From contig NZ_NFLN01000001.1 of the NCBI RefSeq assembly GCF_002160955.1, positions 186,001 to 250,000 on the forward strand: 64,000 nt of DNA, in the 5' to 3' direction. Below are positions 42,301-51,516 of this stretch, piece after piece; the first letter of the stretch is position 1; each line of letters starts with the position of its first letter. The position numbers and the translations under genes are program-made. The notes below the pieces were generated by a model. It saw only the letters and a list, made by a program, of their open reading frames with translations, did not search any database and was not told the origin of the DNA. Origin of the DNA: Gemmiger sp. An120 (GTDB taxonomy: Bacteria > Bacillota > Clostridia > Oscillospirales > Ruminococcaceae).

Positions 42301-43488
42301 TTGCAGATTCGACCGATCGCCTTGCGGATGCGGGGCCTGGTGATCTTCCGCGGGCTGCTGGAAGACCCGGTGGTGGCCCGCCTGCTGGCGCTGCTGGAAT
42401 GTGACCCCGCGGATGAAATTGCCTTTGCTGACGCCTACGGCGCGTTTTGTGCGGCGCTGTTTCCCCATACGCTGGATTGGGGACGATATTTAAAGGAAGC
42501 TGTTCTCCAGCAGGAGGACCTGTACGTGGTGCGGCATTGCGGCCCCGGCGGGGCGCCGGAGGGGATGCGTGCCATGCTGGACAGTGAACTGACATTCTTG
42601 AGCCGTCTTACCGCCCTGGCAAGCGACGAGGTGCTGGCGACAGCGCCCCGGCTGGAATTCCTGCCCCGGTGGAGCGCAACCCCGGCGGATCTGACGGCCG
42701 CCTATGAAGCGCGTCTGGCCAACGTGGGCCGTACCGGCTACGGAATGTTTGCCCGGTATCATGTGTTTACCGTCAAGGACGGCAAACTGATCCCGGTGGA
42801 ACATCCGGATCCCCAGCGGCTGGATCAGCTGCCCGGCTATGAGGCCGAGCGGGAAAAGGTGGTGGCCAACACCCGGGCCTTGCTGGCTGGTCAGCCTGCC
42901 AACAACGTGCTGCTGTATGGTGATGCGGGCACCGGTAAATCCAGCGCCATCAAGGCCATTGCCAACCGGTTTGCGCCGGAGGGCCTGCGCCTGGTGGAGG
43001 TGAAAAAGCACCAGCTGTACCAGATTCCCCGGCTGATGGATTCGCTGGCCGCCAACCCGCTGAAATTCATCCTCTTTATTGATGATTTGAGCTTTGCCGC
43101 CAACGACGACAATTTTGCCGCCCTCAAAGCCATTCTGGAGGGCAGCGTGGGTGGCCGCAGCAGCAATATCGCGGTCTATGCCACCAGCAACCGCCGCCAT
43201 CTGATTAAGGAGACCCTGTCCGACCGGGAGGGGGATGACATCCACCACGCCGATACCATGCAGGAACTGATGAGCCTGTCGGCCCGGTTCGGCCTGACCG
43301 TCACCTTTACCCGCCCGGATAAGGAGCGGTTCTCCCGCATCGTGCAGGATCTGGCCGCCCAGTACGGCGTGGATCAGCCTGCCGACCAGTTGCTGACCCG
43401 TGCGGAGGCGTTTGCCATCCGGGCGGGCGGCCGCAGCCCGCGGGTGGCCCGCCAGTTTATCGAAATGTGCAAAGCAGGGGTGCTGTAA
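42301..43488 (+). CDS. DUF815-family AAA+ ATPase
   Basis: About 395 residues from a TTG start at 42301, chosen because GGAGGG lies seven bases before it and the upstream ATG at 42244 falls in the promoter; an ATG at 42271 is another option. Walker A GDAGTGKSS, Walker B FILFIDDLSF, sensor ATSNRRHLI. The first ~170 residues are a helical region typical of DUF815. Function unknown; the family is common in anaerobic Bacillota. Confidence 0.87.
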   Translation: MQIRPIALRMRGLVIFRGLLEDPVVARLLALLECDPADEIAFADAYGAFCAALFPHTLDWGRYLKEAVLQQEDLYVVRHCGPGGAPEGMRAMLDSELTFLSRLTALASDEVLATAPRLEFLPRWSATPADLTAAYEARLANVGRTGYGMFARYHVFTVKDGKLIPVEHPDPQRLDQLPGYEAEREKVVANTRALLAGQPANNVLLYGDAGTGKSSAIKAIANRFAPEGLRLVEVKKHQLYQIPRLMDSLAANPLKFILFIDDLSFAANDDNFAALKAILEGSVGGRSSNIAVYATSNRRHLIKETLSDREGDDIHHADTMQELMSLSARFGLTVTFTRPDKERFSRIVQDLAAQYGVDQPADQLLTRAEAFAIRAGGRSPRVARQFIEMCKAGVL

Positions 43489-43492
43489 ACCC

Positions 43493-43527
43493 AAATGCCC
43501 GCCGGTGTCTCCGACGGGCATTTTTTG
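43493..43527 (+). terminator. Terminator of the DUF815 gene
   Basis: Stem AAATGCCCG-CCGG / CCG-ACGGGCATTT with one mismatch, followed by six T residues. Confidence 0.85.
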
Positions 43528-43600
43528 CGCCCTGCTGATTGAAGCGCCGCTGCAGCGGCCATACTCCGGATGTAATCTTTTGCCATCGGAGGAAACGATC

Positions 43601-45871
43601 ATGCAGTTGTATCGGGGATATTCCCGGTCGGCGGCGCAGGCCTTGCGGCAGGCGCTGACCCTGGCCGGACGGCAGGGCCTGGCCCAGGCGGGCACCGGGC
43701 ATCTTCTGGCGGCGATCCTGCAGCAGGGCCCCGGCCCGGCCACCGCGTTTCTGCGCGCGCACCGGATCACCGCCGAGGCGGTGGACCGCCGGGTGGAGGC
43801 ACTGGCGGCGCCTGGTGCGTCGGCGGTGCGCAGCGCTCCCGCGCCGGAACTGCGCAAAACCATGGAGTTCGCCAAGGTGGGGGCCCGCAGCGCCCACATT
43901 AAATATGTGCAGACAGAACATCTCCTCTGTGCCATGCTGGAGGATCCGGGCTGTACCGCCTGCCTCTGGCTGACCCAGATGGGGGTGGAAACCGGGGAAG
44001 CCGCCCGGGAATGCCGTCAGCTGTCCGGTCAGCTGGTATTGCCGCTGCCGCCGCCCCGGGCCGCTGCGCCGGCCAGAGCCAGCCGGGCCAGCGAGAAGTA
44101 CGGCCAGGACCTGACCCGTATGGCGGCGGAAGGGGCATTGGACCCGGTCTTCTGCCGGGAGGAAGAACTGGCCCGCCTGGAAGAGATCCTGTGCCGCCGA
44201 CGCAAAAACAATCCCTGCCTGGTGGGGGAACCGGGGGTGGGCAAAACCGCCCTGGCCGAAGCCCTGGCCCAGCGAATCGCCTCCGGCACCGCGCCGCTTG
44301 CATTGCGGGGCCGGCGGCTCATCAGCCTGGATATGGGGGCGCTGGTGGCAGGCACCAAATACCGGGGCGATTTTGAAGAGCGGTTCAAAAACCTGCTGAA
44401 TGAACTGTCCCGGGATAAAAACGACATCCTGTTCATTGACGAGATCCATGTGATCGTGGGGGCAGGCGCCGCCGAGGGCGCCATCGACGCGGCCAGCATC
44501 CTGAAACCGCTGCTGGCCCGGGGCGCACTGCAGCTGATCGGGGCCACCACCCAGGAAGAATACCGCCGCTGCATCCAGAAAGACGCTGCCCTGGAACGGC
44601 GGTTCGGCACCGTGACGGTGGAGGAGCCCACCCCGGAGGCGGCCTGCCGCATTCTGCAGGGCCTTGTGCCCCGGTATGAAAGTTACCATCATGTGACCAT
44701 CCCGCAGGAGGCGGTGGAAGCGGCGGTGCGGCTGTCGGTGCGGTATATGCCCGGCCGTTTTCTGCCGGATAAGGCCATTGACCTGCTGGACGAAGCCGCC
44801 GCGGCAGCCCGTATCCGGGCCGCGGATACGGGTGTGTCCACCCCGGTGCTGACGGCGGAGGACATCGCGCAGGTGGTCTCCCGGATCAGCGGCGTACCGG
44901 CCCAGCGGGTGGGGGAGGAGCAGCGCGCCCGGCTGGAACGGCTGGAGCAGGAGCTGGCGGGCCAGGTGGTGGGGCAGTCCCGGGCGGTGGCGGCGGTGGC
45001 GGGCGCCATCCGCCGCAGCCGTACCGGCCTGCGGGAGAGCGGCCGCCCCATCGGCGCCATGCTGTTCCTGGGCCCTACGGGGGTGGGAAAAACCCATCTG
45101 GCCCGGGTGCTGGCGGCCAGCTGGTTCGGCAGCGAAAAAGCCCTGCTGCGGTTTGATATGAGCGAGTATGCCGAAGCCCATGCGGCCGCCCGGCTGCTGG
45201 GTTCTCCGCCGGGGTATGTGGGCCACGGCGAGGGCGGCCAGCTGACCGAAGCGGTGCGCCGCCGCCCCTACAGCGTGGTGCTGTTTGACGAGATGGAAAA
45301 AGCCCATCCCGACCTGCAGAACCTGCTGTTGCAGATTCTGGAGGACGGCTGCCTGACCGACAGCATGGGCCGTAAAGCGGATTTTACCAATACCATTGTG
45401 TTGATCACCTCCAATCTGGGGGCACGGTTTCTGGCCGGGCAAACCGGCCCGGTGGGATTTGGCGCGGGACCGGAGGCCACGCTGGCCCGCCGGAAAGAGC
45501 AGGCGCTGGAAGAAGCCAGGCGCTTTTTCCGCCCGGAACTGCTGGGCCGCATGGACGAAACAGTGGTGTTTGAGCCGTTGGGGGCCGACTCGCTGGAAGC
45601 GATTGCCGACCGGCTGCTCTGCCAGCTGGAGGAGCGGGCGGGCCGCAGCGGGTATCGGCTGCACCATACCCCGCAGGTGGCCCGGGCTCTGGCCGGGCAG
45701 GCAAAGCCGGGCTACGGCGCGCGGGAGCTGCGCCGTCAGGTGAGCCGGGCGGTGGAACAGGCATTGGCCGACCGGATTGCCGCCGGACAGGCGGTGCCGG
45801 GTTCCAGCTTTACCGCACAGGTGGGGGAAAGCGGCATCGAGCTGCGGGCGGATCAGCCCGCGCTGGTATAA
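43601..45871 (+). CDS. clpC: ClpC-like AAA+ unfoldase lacking the middle domain
   Basis: 756 residues. N-domain double repeat (about 1-145: GTGHLLAAIL and TEHLLCAMLED). D1: GEPGVGKT, ILFIDEIH. D2: GPTGVGKTHLARVL, VVLFDEMEKAHPD, SPPGYVGHGEGGQLTE. The ClpP-docking tripeptide VGF is present in GPVGFG, so it should feed the ClpP protease. Between D1 (LLDEAAAAARIRAAD) and D2 (LTAEDIAQVVS) only about ten residues remain where ClpC normally has a ~60-residue coiled-coil middle domain, giving a ClpA-like layout. The ClpC middle domain binds adaptors such as MecA and controls the resting state, so regulation should differ. Own ribosome-binding site GGAGG; no CtsR operator seen. Confidence 0.9.
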   Translation: MQLYRGYSRSAAQALRQALTLAGRQGLAQAGTGHLLAAILQQGPGPATAFLRAHRITAEAVDRRVEALAAPGASAVRSAPAPELRKTMEFAKVGARSAHIKYVQTEHLLCAMLEDPGCTACLWLTQMGVETGEAARECRQLSGQLVLPLPPPRAAAPARASRASEKYGQDLTRMAAEGALDPVFCREEELARLEEILCRRRKNNPCLVGEPGVGKTALAEALAQRIASGTAPLALRGRRLISLDMGALVAGTKYRGDFEERFKNLLNELSRDKNDILFIDEIHVIVGAGAAEGAIDAASILKPLLARGALQLIGATTQEEYRRCIQKDAALERRFGTVTVEEPTPEAACRILQGLVPRYESYHHVTIPQEAVEAAVRLSVRYMPGRFLPDKAIDLLDEAAAAARIRAADTGVSTPVLTAEDIAQVVSRISGVPAQRVGEEQRARLERLEQELAGQVVGQSRAVAAVAGAIRRSRTGLRESGRPIGAMLFLGPTGVGKTHLARVLAASWFGSEKALLRFDMSEYAEAHAAARLLGSPPGYVGHGEGGQLTEAVRRRPYSVVLFDEMEKAHPDLQNLLLQILEDGCLTDSMGRKADFTNTIVLITSNLGARFLAGQTGPVGFGAGPEATLARRKEQALEEARRFFRPELLGRMDETVVFEPLGADSLEAIADRLLCQLEERAGRSGYRLHHTPQVARALAGQAKPGYGARELRRQVSRAVEQALADRIAAGQAVPGSSFTAQVGESGIELRADQPALV

Positions 45872-45880
45872 ATAAGCGAA

Positions 45881-45912
45881 AAAGGGCAGGGAAACATGTT
45901 CCCCTGCCCTTT
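45881..45912 (+). terminator. Terminator of clpC
   Basis: Stem AAAGGGCAGGG / CCCTGCCCTTT around a ten-base part that also pairs partly; only three T residues follow, so it may be leaky into the flippase gene. Confidence 0.65.
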
Positions 45913-45945
45913 GTGCATATACTGGCAGCAAACGGAGGGCTGCCC

Positions 45946-47490
45946 ATGCAAAAACCAACGCTGTATTTAAAAAATGCCATGCTTCTCACCATCAGCGGCT
46001 TTGGGCTGCGGGCGGTCGGGATGCTGTTCCGCGTCTGGCTGGCGGCCTGGATCGGGGCGGAGGGCATGGGCCTGTACCAGCTGGCCCTGTCGGTCTATAA
46101 CCTGGCTGTGACCTTTGCCACCGCCGGTATCTCGGTGGCCGCCACGCGGCTGGTGGCTGAGGAACTGGCGAGTGACCACCCGGCAAGGGCGGCAGGCGCG
46201 CTGCGGCGGGTGGCCGGCACCGGCGCGCTGCTGGGGCTGGCGGCAGGCGCGCTGCAGTTTTTGGCCGCCTATCCGGCCTCCAAGTACCTGCTGGGAGATG
46301 CCCGGGCCGAACTGTCCTTGCGGCTGCTGGCCCCCGGTCTGCCTTTTATGGCGGTGGCCGCGGCGCTGCGGGGGTACTTTCTGGCCCGCCGCAAGGTGGC
46401 CCCTTCGGTGGAGAGCCAGACGGCGGAACAACTGTTGCGCATCGCCCTGATCGCCTGGCTGCTGCGGCAGGTAAAAGGCTGGGGTGTGGGCTGGGCCTGC
46501 GCCGCGGTGATGCTGGGCAGCACGGCAGGGGAGATTGTTTCCTGCCTGCTTATGCTGCTGTTCTGGCTGCGGGACCGGCGCAGCCTGCCGGCGGGTGACC
46601 GCCGGGCCCCGGCGGATATTGCCCCACGGCTGTGGCGTATTCTGCTGCCGCTGGAGGGCAGCCGCTGCCTGGCCAGCGCACTGGCCGCGGCTGAAAACGC
46701 CCTGGTGCCCGCCTGCCTGGCCTTGTATACCGGTTCCCGGGCGCAGGCACTGGCGCAGTATGGTGCCCTCAAGGGCATGGCGTTGCCGGTGCTGTTCTTT
46801 CCGTTCTCTATTCTGGGGGCCTTGGCCACCCTGCTGCTTCCCGAGATCACCGAAGCCCATATCCGAGGCGGAACCGCCCAGCTGCGGAACCTGCTGAGCC
46901 GGATGCTGCTGCTTACAGCCACCTTTTCGGTATTGGGAGGCGGTTTGTTTACCCTGTACGCACAGCCGTTGGGCCGGCTTCTCTACGGCAGCGGCGAGGT
47001 GGGGCTGTATCTGATGGTGCTGGGGCCGCTCACCCCGCTCATGTATCTGGAAAGCATGGTGGACGGCGCGCTGAAAGGAATGGGGCAGCAGATGGCCACC
47101 TTCCGGTACAGCCTGCAGGACTCGGTGCTGCGTATCCTGCTGATCCTGCTGGCGCTGCCCCGGTTTGGCATCGGGGGATTCCTCGGGGTAATGGCCTTTT
47201 CCAATGCGTTTACCTGCCTGATGAACCTGCACCGCCTGCTGGATACCGCCGATCTGCGGTTTGACTGGCTGCGCTGGGCACTGCGCCCTTTGGCCTGTCT
47301 GGCGCCTGCACTGGGCCTGGCATGGCTGGTATCCGGCTGTACCGCCCCCTGGGGAACGCTGGTGCAGATCGGTGCAGGCGGTGCTGCCGGTGCGCTTGCC
47401 TATCTGGTTTTCATGTGGCCAGGCGCGCTGAAACCCGCCCTGTGCGGGATGCGTTCCGGCCGGCAGAAAACATCCCCTGCAAATTTCTGA
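45946..47490 (+). CDS. SpoVB/MurJ-like polysaccharide flippase (MOP superfamily)
   Basis: 514 residues and about 14 membrane helices. N-terminus LYLKNAMLLTISGFGLRAVGMLFRVWLAAWIG in part, typical of stage V sporulation protein B and related lipid-II or polysaccharide exporters. GGAGGG lies upstream. It follows clpC after a weak terminator. The role could be cell-wall precursor export in growth or sporulation; the sequence does not decide. Confidence 0.85.
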   Translation: MQKPTLYLKNAMLLTISGFGLRAVGMLFRVWLAAWIGAEGMGLYQLALSVYNLAVTFATAGISVAATRLVAEELASDHPARAAGALRRVAGTGALLGLAAGALQFLAAYPASKYLLGDARAELSLRLLAPGLPFMAVAAALRGYFLARRKVAPSVESQTAEQLLRIALIAWLLRQVKGWGVGWACAAVMLGSTAGEIVSCLLMLLFWLRDRRSLPAGDRRAPADIAPRLWRILLPLEGSRCLASALAAAENALVPACLALYTGSRAQALAQYGALKGMALPVLFFPFSILGALATLLLPEITEAHIRGGTAQLRNLLSRMLLLTATFSVLGGGLFTLYAQPLGRLLYGSGEVGLYLMVLGPLTPLMYLESMVDGALKGMGQQMATFRYSLQDSVLRILLILLALPRFGIGGFLGVMAFSNAFTCLMNLHRLLDTADLRFDWLRWALRPLACLAPALGLAWLVSGCTAPWGTLVQIGAGGAAGALAYLVFMWPGALKPALCGMRSGRQKTSPANF

Positions 47491-47511
47491 CATAAAATCT
47501 GCAAAAATCTC

Positions 47512-47540
47512 TTGACAACCCGCCGTAAATCGTTTATATT
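47512..47540 (+). promoter_or_regulatory. Promoter of tRNA-Ser
   Basis: Consensus TTGACA (47512-47517), 17-base spacer, TATATT (47535-47540), 20 bases before the tRNA. Confidence 0.8.
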
Positions 47541-47560
47541 ATATAAGCGCCTTGCGGCAT

Positions 47561-47652
47561 GGAGAGATGGCTGAGCTGGTCTAAGGCGCACGACTGGAAA
47601 TCGTGTGTGCCCCATAAAGGCACCGAGGGTTCGAATCCCTCTCTCTCCGCCA
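47561..47652 (+). tRNA. tRNA-Ser (anticodon GGA)
   Basis: 92 bases with encoded CCA and a long variable arm, as expected for serine. Acceptor GGAGAGA / TCTCTCC, anticodon stem CACGA / TCGTG with loop CTGGAAA, T-loop GGTTCGAATCC. Confidence 0.97.
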
Positions 47653-47654
47653 AG

Positions 47655-47690
47655 AAAAACCCCGGAAACCAATTGGTTTCCGGGGTTTTT
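47655..47690. terminator. Terminator of tRNA-Ser
   Basis: Perfect palindrome: AAAAACCCCGGAAACC (47655-47670), AATT, GGTTTCCGGGGTTTTT (47675-47690). The next 170 bases hold no gene I can support. Confidence 0.93.
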
Positions 47691-47862
47691 GCTTGTTGTC
47701 GGTACACAGAAAAGTACACGCTTCTTTTCTGCGGATTCAGCCGGAACCAAAACCTCTGGTCAACGGACAAAAGGTTCTGCCGGTTGCCGGGCCCGCAACA
47801 GCTTCACCCGCGGCTGGGCCTTTGTCAAGACCGGGACAGGGAAGTGCGTTGCCGCATAAACG

Positions 47863-47895
47863 AAAAACCGGCCGCCCATTCGGGCAGCCGGTTTA
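47863..47895 (-). terminator. Terminator of rpmB
   Basis: On the minus strand AAACCGGCTGCCC / GGGCGGCCGGTTT with a four-base loop and one wobble, followed by T residues. Confidence 0.85.
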
Positions 47896-47922
47896 TTTCT
47901 CTCAGTGTTCCTTTACGCCGGA

Positions 47923-48111
47923 TCAGATCGCGCGGGTGACCTTGCCCGAGCGCAGGCAACGGGTGCAGGCGTAAATATACTTGGAAGAACCGTCAACGAT
48001 CGCTTTCACGCGCTTCACGTTGGGCTTCCAGGTACGGTTGCTCCGACGATGGGAGTGAGACACCTGAATGCCGAAAGCGACGCCTTTACCACAACAATCA
48101 CACTTTGCCAT
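47923..48111 (-). CDS. rpmB: 50S ribosomal protein L28
   Basis: 62 residues. MAKCDCCGKG at the start and CTRCLRSGKV near the end give a four-cysteine zinc site (the C+ form of L28). GAGGAGG lies upstream of the ATG at 48109-48111. Monocistronic with its own promoter and terminator. Confidence 0.97.
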   Translation of the reverse strand: MAKCDCCGKGVAFGIQVSHSHRRSNRTWKPNVKRVKAIVDGSSKYIYACTRCLRSGKVTRAI

Positions 48112-48145
48112 TTGCTGCACCTCCTCGTAATCAAGTCGCTAAATT

Positions 48146-48174
48146 ATATTATCAGAAATCATCCGGAAATGCAA
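48146..48174 (-). promoter_or_regulatory. Promoter of rpmB
   Basis: On the minus strand TTGCAT (plus 48169-48174), 17-base spacer, TAATAT (48146-48151). Confidence 0.65.
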
Positions 48175-48212
48175 GAGTTTTTTTGAAAAAAAGCATATAA
48201 ACCTTTTTTTGC

Positions 48213-48241
48213 TTGTCACCGTGCCGCCAAACCGCTATAAT
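48213..48241 (+). promoter_or_regulatory. Promoter of the M50 protease/scp operon
   Basis: TTGTCA (48213-48218), 17-base spacer, TATAAT (48236-48241), about 50 bases before the first gene. Confidence 0.72.
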
Positions 48242-48291
48242 ATAACGGTATGTAAAGCGTTCGGAGAGCAAAGAACAGGGAGGCGCGGCGG

Positions 48292-48939
48292 ATGGATTAT
48301 GAAATGCTGGTGGTGTATCTGACGCGGCTGCTGGCCATGGTGCTGGTGCTGCCGGTGCACGAAGCGGCCCACGCGCTGGCGTCGGACCGGCTGGGCGATC
48401 CCACTGCCCGCCAGCAGGGGCGCCTCACCCTGTCGCCCCGGGCGCATCTGGATCCGTGGGGGTCCATCTGCATGCTCATCGCAGGTATCGGCTGGGCGCG
48501 CCCCGTGCCGGTAAATCCCCGCTATTTCAAAAATCCCAAATGGGGTATGGCCCTCAGCGCGGCGGCAGGGCCGCTCTCCAACCTGGCCATGGCCTGGGTA
48601 AGCGCGCTGGGAATGCAGATCTGTGCGGGCCTGGCACAGGGCGGCGCGGGCCTGCTTCTGGTGATCGCCTTCCTGTTCTTTCAGACCTTATTTTATCTGA
48701 ACCTGAATCTGGCGGTGTTCAATCTGCTGCCCATTCCGCCTTTTGACGGCAGCCGCATCCTGCTGGTGGTGCTGCCGCAAAGCCTGTATTTCCGGGTCAT
48801 GCGGTACGAGCGTGTGCTGATGCTGATCATCTTTGTGCTGCTGATTCTGGGCGCGTTCAATCCGGTGCTCAGCTGGCTGGATCTTCACTTGGCGCAGCTG
48901 TTCCTCTGGTCCACCGGCTTTGTGCGTCTGCTGTTCTGA
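48292..48939 (+). CDS. Site-2-type intramembrane metalloprotease (M50)
   Basis: 215 residues with about six membrane helices. The zinc motif is HEAAH ([16 protein letters not shown]) and the third ligand region is [14 protein letters not shown]. No PDZ domain, so it is the short, SpoIVFB/FtsH-independent general type often placed before scpA in Bacillota. Possible targets are anti-sigma factors or pro-sigma factors such as those encoded in this window, but nothing links them directly. First gene of a co-directional run with scpA 22 bases downstream. Confidence 0.9.
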   Translation: MDYEMLVVYLTRLLAMVLVLPVHEAAHALASDRLGDPTARQQGRLTLSPRAHLDPWGSICMLIAGIGWARPVPVNPRYFKNPKWGMALSAAAGPLSNLAMAWVSALGMQICAGLAQGGAGLLLVIAFLFFQTLFYLNLNLAVFNLLPIPPFDGSRILLVVLPQSLYFRVMRYERVLMLIIFVLLILGAFNPVLSWLDLHLAQLFLWSTGFVRLLF

Positions 48940-48961
48940 TTTTTGTGTATGAGAGGATTCT

Positions 48962-49681
48962 ATGGAAGCCATAACCTTTAAACTGGAAGATTTTGAGGGC
49001 CCGATGGACCTGCTGCTCTACCTTGTAAGTAAAAACAAGATGAGCCTGTACGATATCTCCATCCTGGAACTGATCGACCAGTATACCCAGATCATCAACA
49101 GCCTGCAGCAGAACCGCATGGAGGTGGCCAGCGAGTTTATCGAGATGGCGGCCCGGCTGGTGCAGATGAAAAGCTTCCTGCTGCTGCCCCGCAGCGCCGA
49201 GGCCGAGCGTATGCGGGAAGAACTTACCGGCCAGCTGATCGAGTACAGCCTGTGCAAAAAAATCGCAGGCAAGCTGGGCCGTATGGCGGGCACCGCGTTT
49301 GTCACGGTGCGCGCCCCCATGCAGGTGGAGCAGGATGCTACCTACACCCTGCGGCATGATCCGTCCCTGCTGGAACAGGCCTGGAACAGCCTGATGGGCC
49401 GCAGCCAGCGCCGCCGCGCCCCGGCCCAGGAGAGCTTTGAACCGCTGGTCACAGCGCCTTTTGTGTCGGTGGCCTCCCGGGTGGTGCATGTGCTGCGAGG
49501 CCTGATCACCGGCAAGGTGCAGCGGCTGCGGCAGCTGTTCACCCCGCGGGACAGCCGCAGCCAGACGGTGGCCACCTTCCTGGCCGTGCTGGAACTGGTT
49601 CGCGCCGGCCGCATCACCATTGACGATAACGGCGCACTGGCGGTGCGCCGCAACAAGAACCTGCATCACGGGGAGGGCTGA
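48962..49681 (+). CDS. scpA: Segregation and condensation protein A
   Basis: 239 residues, the kleisin subunit of the SMC-ScpAB condensin. N-terminal FEGPMDLLLYLVSKNKMSLYDI in part (FEGPMDLLLYLV) is the ScpA hallmark; the C-terminal winged helix holds FLAVLELVRAGRI. Directly followed by scpB. Confidence 0.95.
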   Translation: MEAITFKLEDFEGPMDLLLYLVSKNKMSLYDISILELIDQYTQIINSLQQNRMEVASEFIEMAARLVQMKSFLLLPRSAEAERMREELTGQLIEYSLCKKIAGKLGRMAGTAFVTVRAPMQVEQDATYTLRHDPSLLEQAWNSLMGRSQRRRAPAQESFEPLVTAPFVSVASRVVHVLRGLITGKVQRLRQLFTPRDSRSQTVATFLAVLELVRAGRITIDDNGALAVRRNKNLHHGEG

Positions 49682-49683
49682 GA

Positions 49684-50262
49684 ATGGATTGGAAAGAATA
49701 TAAAGCCGTGGTAGAGGCCATGCTCTTTGCGCACGGGGAACCGGTCAGCGCTTCCCGCATGGCGGAAATTCTGGAGATCGACGTTTCCCTGGTGCAGCAG
49801 GCGCTGGAAAAGCTGCGGGATGATTACGATTCCGGCGACCGGGGCCTGACCCTTCTGCAGATGGAAGACCGCTGGCAGCTGGCCACCAAGCCCCGCTTTG
49901 GCGAGCCGGTGCGCAAACTGCTGGATACCCGCCGCAATACCCCGCTGTCCCAGGCGGCGCTGGAAGTTCTGGCGATCATTGCCTACAACCAGCCGGTGTC
50001 CCGCTCCTTTATTGAGCAGGTGCGCGGCGTGGACTCCTCGTCCACCGTCTCCACCCTGATGGAAAAGGGCCTGATTGAGGAAGCCGGCCGTCTGGATCTG
50101 CCTGGCCGTCCGGTAAGCTTTCGCACTACCGACGTGTTCCTGCGCACCTTCGGGCTGGAAAGTCTGAGCCAGCTGCCCTCCCTCCATGAGGATGACCTGC
50201 CGCTGGAACAGGTGGCCGACAACGGCGGCGAACTGCCGGACGAAACGCCGGCGGGTATGTGA
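49684..50262 (+). CDS. scpB: Segregation and condensation protein B
   Basis: 192 residues with two winged-helix domains. Typical motifs: EAMLFAHGEPVSASRMAEIL and LEVLAIIAYNQPVSRSFIEQVRG in part (AIIAYNQPVSR), then RTTDVFLRTFGLESL. Binds ScpA and SMC. Two bases after scpA. Confidence 0.95.
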   Translation: MDWKEYKAVVEAMLFAHGEPVSASRMAEILEIDVSLVQQALEKLRDDYDSGDRGLTLLQMEDRWQLATKPRFGEPVRKLLDTRRNTPLSQAALEVLAIIAYNQPVSRSFIEQVRGVDSSSTVSTLMEKGLIEEAGRLDLPGRPVSFRTTDVFLRTFGLESLSQLPSLHEDDLPLEQVADNGGELPDETPAGM

Positions 50263-50263
50263 T

Positions 50264-51028
50264 ATGGGCGCCCTGCTGCTGGCGCTCAAGGCGCTGGGCT
50301 GGCTGCTTGCGGTGCTTGTGATCCTGTTGCTTCTGCTCCTGCTGGTGCCGGTTACCATACAGCTGGAATATGCCCACGAGCAATTCACCGCCCGTCTGCG
50401 GGTGCTGTTCTACACCCGGCAGCTTTGGCCGGAACCGCCGCCCCGGGCAAAAAAAGAGCGGCCGCGCCGCAAAAAGCGCGCCAAGGCTCCTGTAGCCGCG
50501 GCCGCCCCGACACCGCCGGAGAATGCGGCGCCGGAAAAGAAAGAGCAAACCCCGCCGTCCACCCCGCCCGCCGCCCGCAGCGCGCAGCAAACCGGAACGG
50601 CGGCTGCTGCCCCGGCCCCATCGCCCCGCCCGGCGCCTGAACCCAAAAAAGAACTCTCTGTGGCGGGCGTTCCGCTGCGCCGGATTCTGGATCTGCTGCC
50701 CACGGTGGGCGCGGTAGGCAAACGGATCCTCGCCGGTCTGCGGGTGCATGCGGTGCGGCTGTACTGGCCTCTCCAGGGGGAGGACGCCGCCGAGACCGCC
50801 CTGCGTTACGGTCAGTTCTGTGCGGCGTGGGGCAATGTGACCGGCCTTGTGCAGAACCTGGTGCGGCTGCAGTGCGACCAGGTGCAGCCGGTGGCCGATT
50901 ATCTGGGCGAACATACGGGCGAAGAACATTTTTCTTGTAAAATCACCGCCCGGGTGTTTATAATGGTAGCAGCAGCTGTATACGGTCTGTACCGTCTGCG
51001 GCAGCTTGCCGAAACACAATCTATATAA
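50264..51028 (+). CDS. DUF2953-domain membrane protein
   Basis: 254 residues. N-terminal membrane helix (about 5-30, LLAVLVILLLLLLLVPVTI), a short beta part, then a long low-complexity stretch rich in Ala, Pro, Lys and Arg (about 58-130), and the DUF2953 domain at the end (LRVHAVRLYWPLQGEDAAETALRYG in part). The family always sits between scpB and ytfJ in Clostridia; function unknown. ATG one base after the scpB stop codon. Confidence 0.85.
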   Translation: MGALLLALKALGWLLAVLVILLLLLLLVPVTIQLEYAHEQFTARLRVLFYTRQLWPEPPPRAKKERPRRKKRAKAPVAAAAPTPPENAAPEKKEQTPPSTPPAARSAQQTGTAAAAPAPSPRPAPEPKKELSVAGVPLRRILDLLPTVGAVGKRILAGLRVHAVRLYWPLQGEDAAETALRYGQFCAAWGNVTGLVQNLVRLQCDQVQPVADYLGEHTGEEHFSCKITARVFIMVAAAVYGLYRLRQLAETQSI

Positions 51029-51040
51029 GGAGGGCTCCCC

Positions 51041-51439
51041 ATGGCGGAACATCCGATTCAGGGCCTGATGGGCGTCACAATGGAAAAAATCCGGGAGATG
51101 GTGGACGCCGACACCATCGTAGGCGCCCCGATCAACGCGGCGGAAGGCGTAACCATTCTGCCCATTTCCAAGGTTACTTTCGGCTTTGCCTCCGGCGGGT
51201 CGGACATTGGCAGCAAAACCAATAAGGACCTGTTCGGCGGCGGCGGCGGGGCGGGGGTCTCCATCTCGCCTATCGCGTTCCTGGTTATCCAGAACGGCAA
51301 TGTGCGCACCATTCAGCTGGCTGATCACGCCAGCACGGTGGATCGTGCGCTGAACATGGTGCCGGAACTGGTGGACAAACTCAGCGAGCTGCTCAAAAAG
51401 GACAAGGAAGAGAAACCGGGCGGAGAAGCGACCGAATGA
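51041..51439 (+). CDS. ytfJ: GerW/YtfJ-family spore protein homologue
   Basis: 132 residues. Typical sequence: DADTIVGAPI, GVTILPISKVTFGFASGGSD and the Gly-rich FGGGGGAGVSISPIAFLVI. In Bacillus GerW is a sporulation-forespore protein needed for germination with some nutrients. Here it follows DUF2953 as usual, with AAGGAGG upstream. Presence alone does not prove sporulation, as homologues also occur in lineages that have lost it. Confidence 0.92.
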   Translation: MAEHPIQGLMGVTMEKIREMVDADTIVGAPINAAEGVTILPISKVTFGFASGGSDIGSKTNKDLFGGGGGAGVSISPIAFLVIQNGNVRTIQLADHASTVDRALNMVPELVDKLSELLKKDKEEKPGGEATE

Positions 51440-51465
51440 CCGGCTTGCAGGCGATCATGCTTGCC

Positions 51466-51489
51466 GGCGGGGGCTTTCCGCCCCTTTTT
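51466..51489 (+). terminator. Weak terminator-like hairpin between ytfJ and rluB
   Basis: GGCGG (51466-51470) pairs with CCGCC (51478-51482), followed by CC and five T residues. It may partly end the scp operon before rluB. A second, competing hairpin (CCGGC / GCCGG, 51440-51467) overlaps it. Confidence 0.5.
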
Positions 51490-51516
51490 CAGAAGATAAG
51501 GACGGAGTAAAAGTTT

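Noticed and set aside
47534-47770. Small open frames antisense to tRNA-Ser (containing EGFEPSVPLWGTHDFQSC and RGIRTLGAFMGHTRF)
   Set aside because: These are the well-known false proteins produced by translating the reverse strand of a tRNA-Ser gene.
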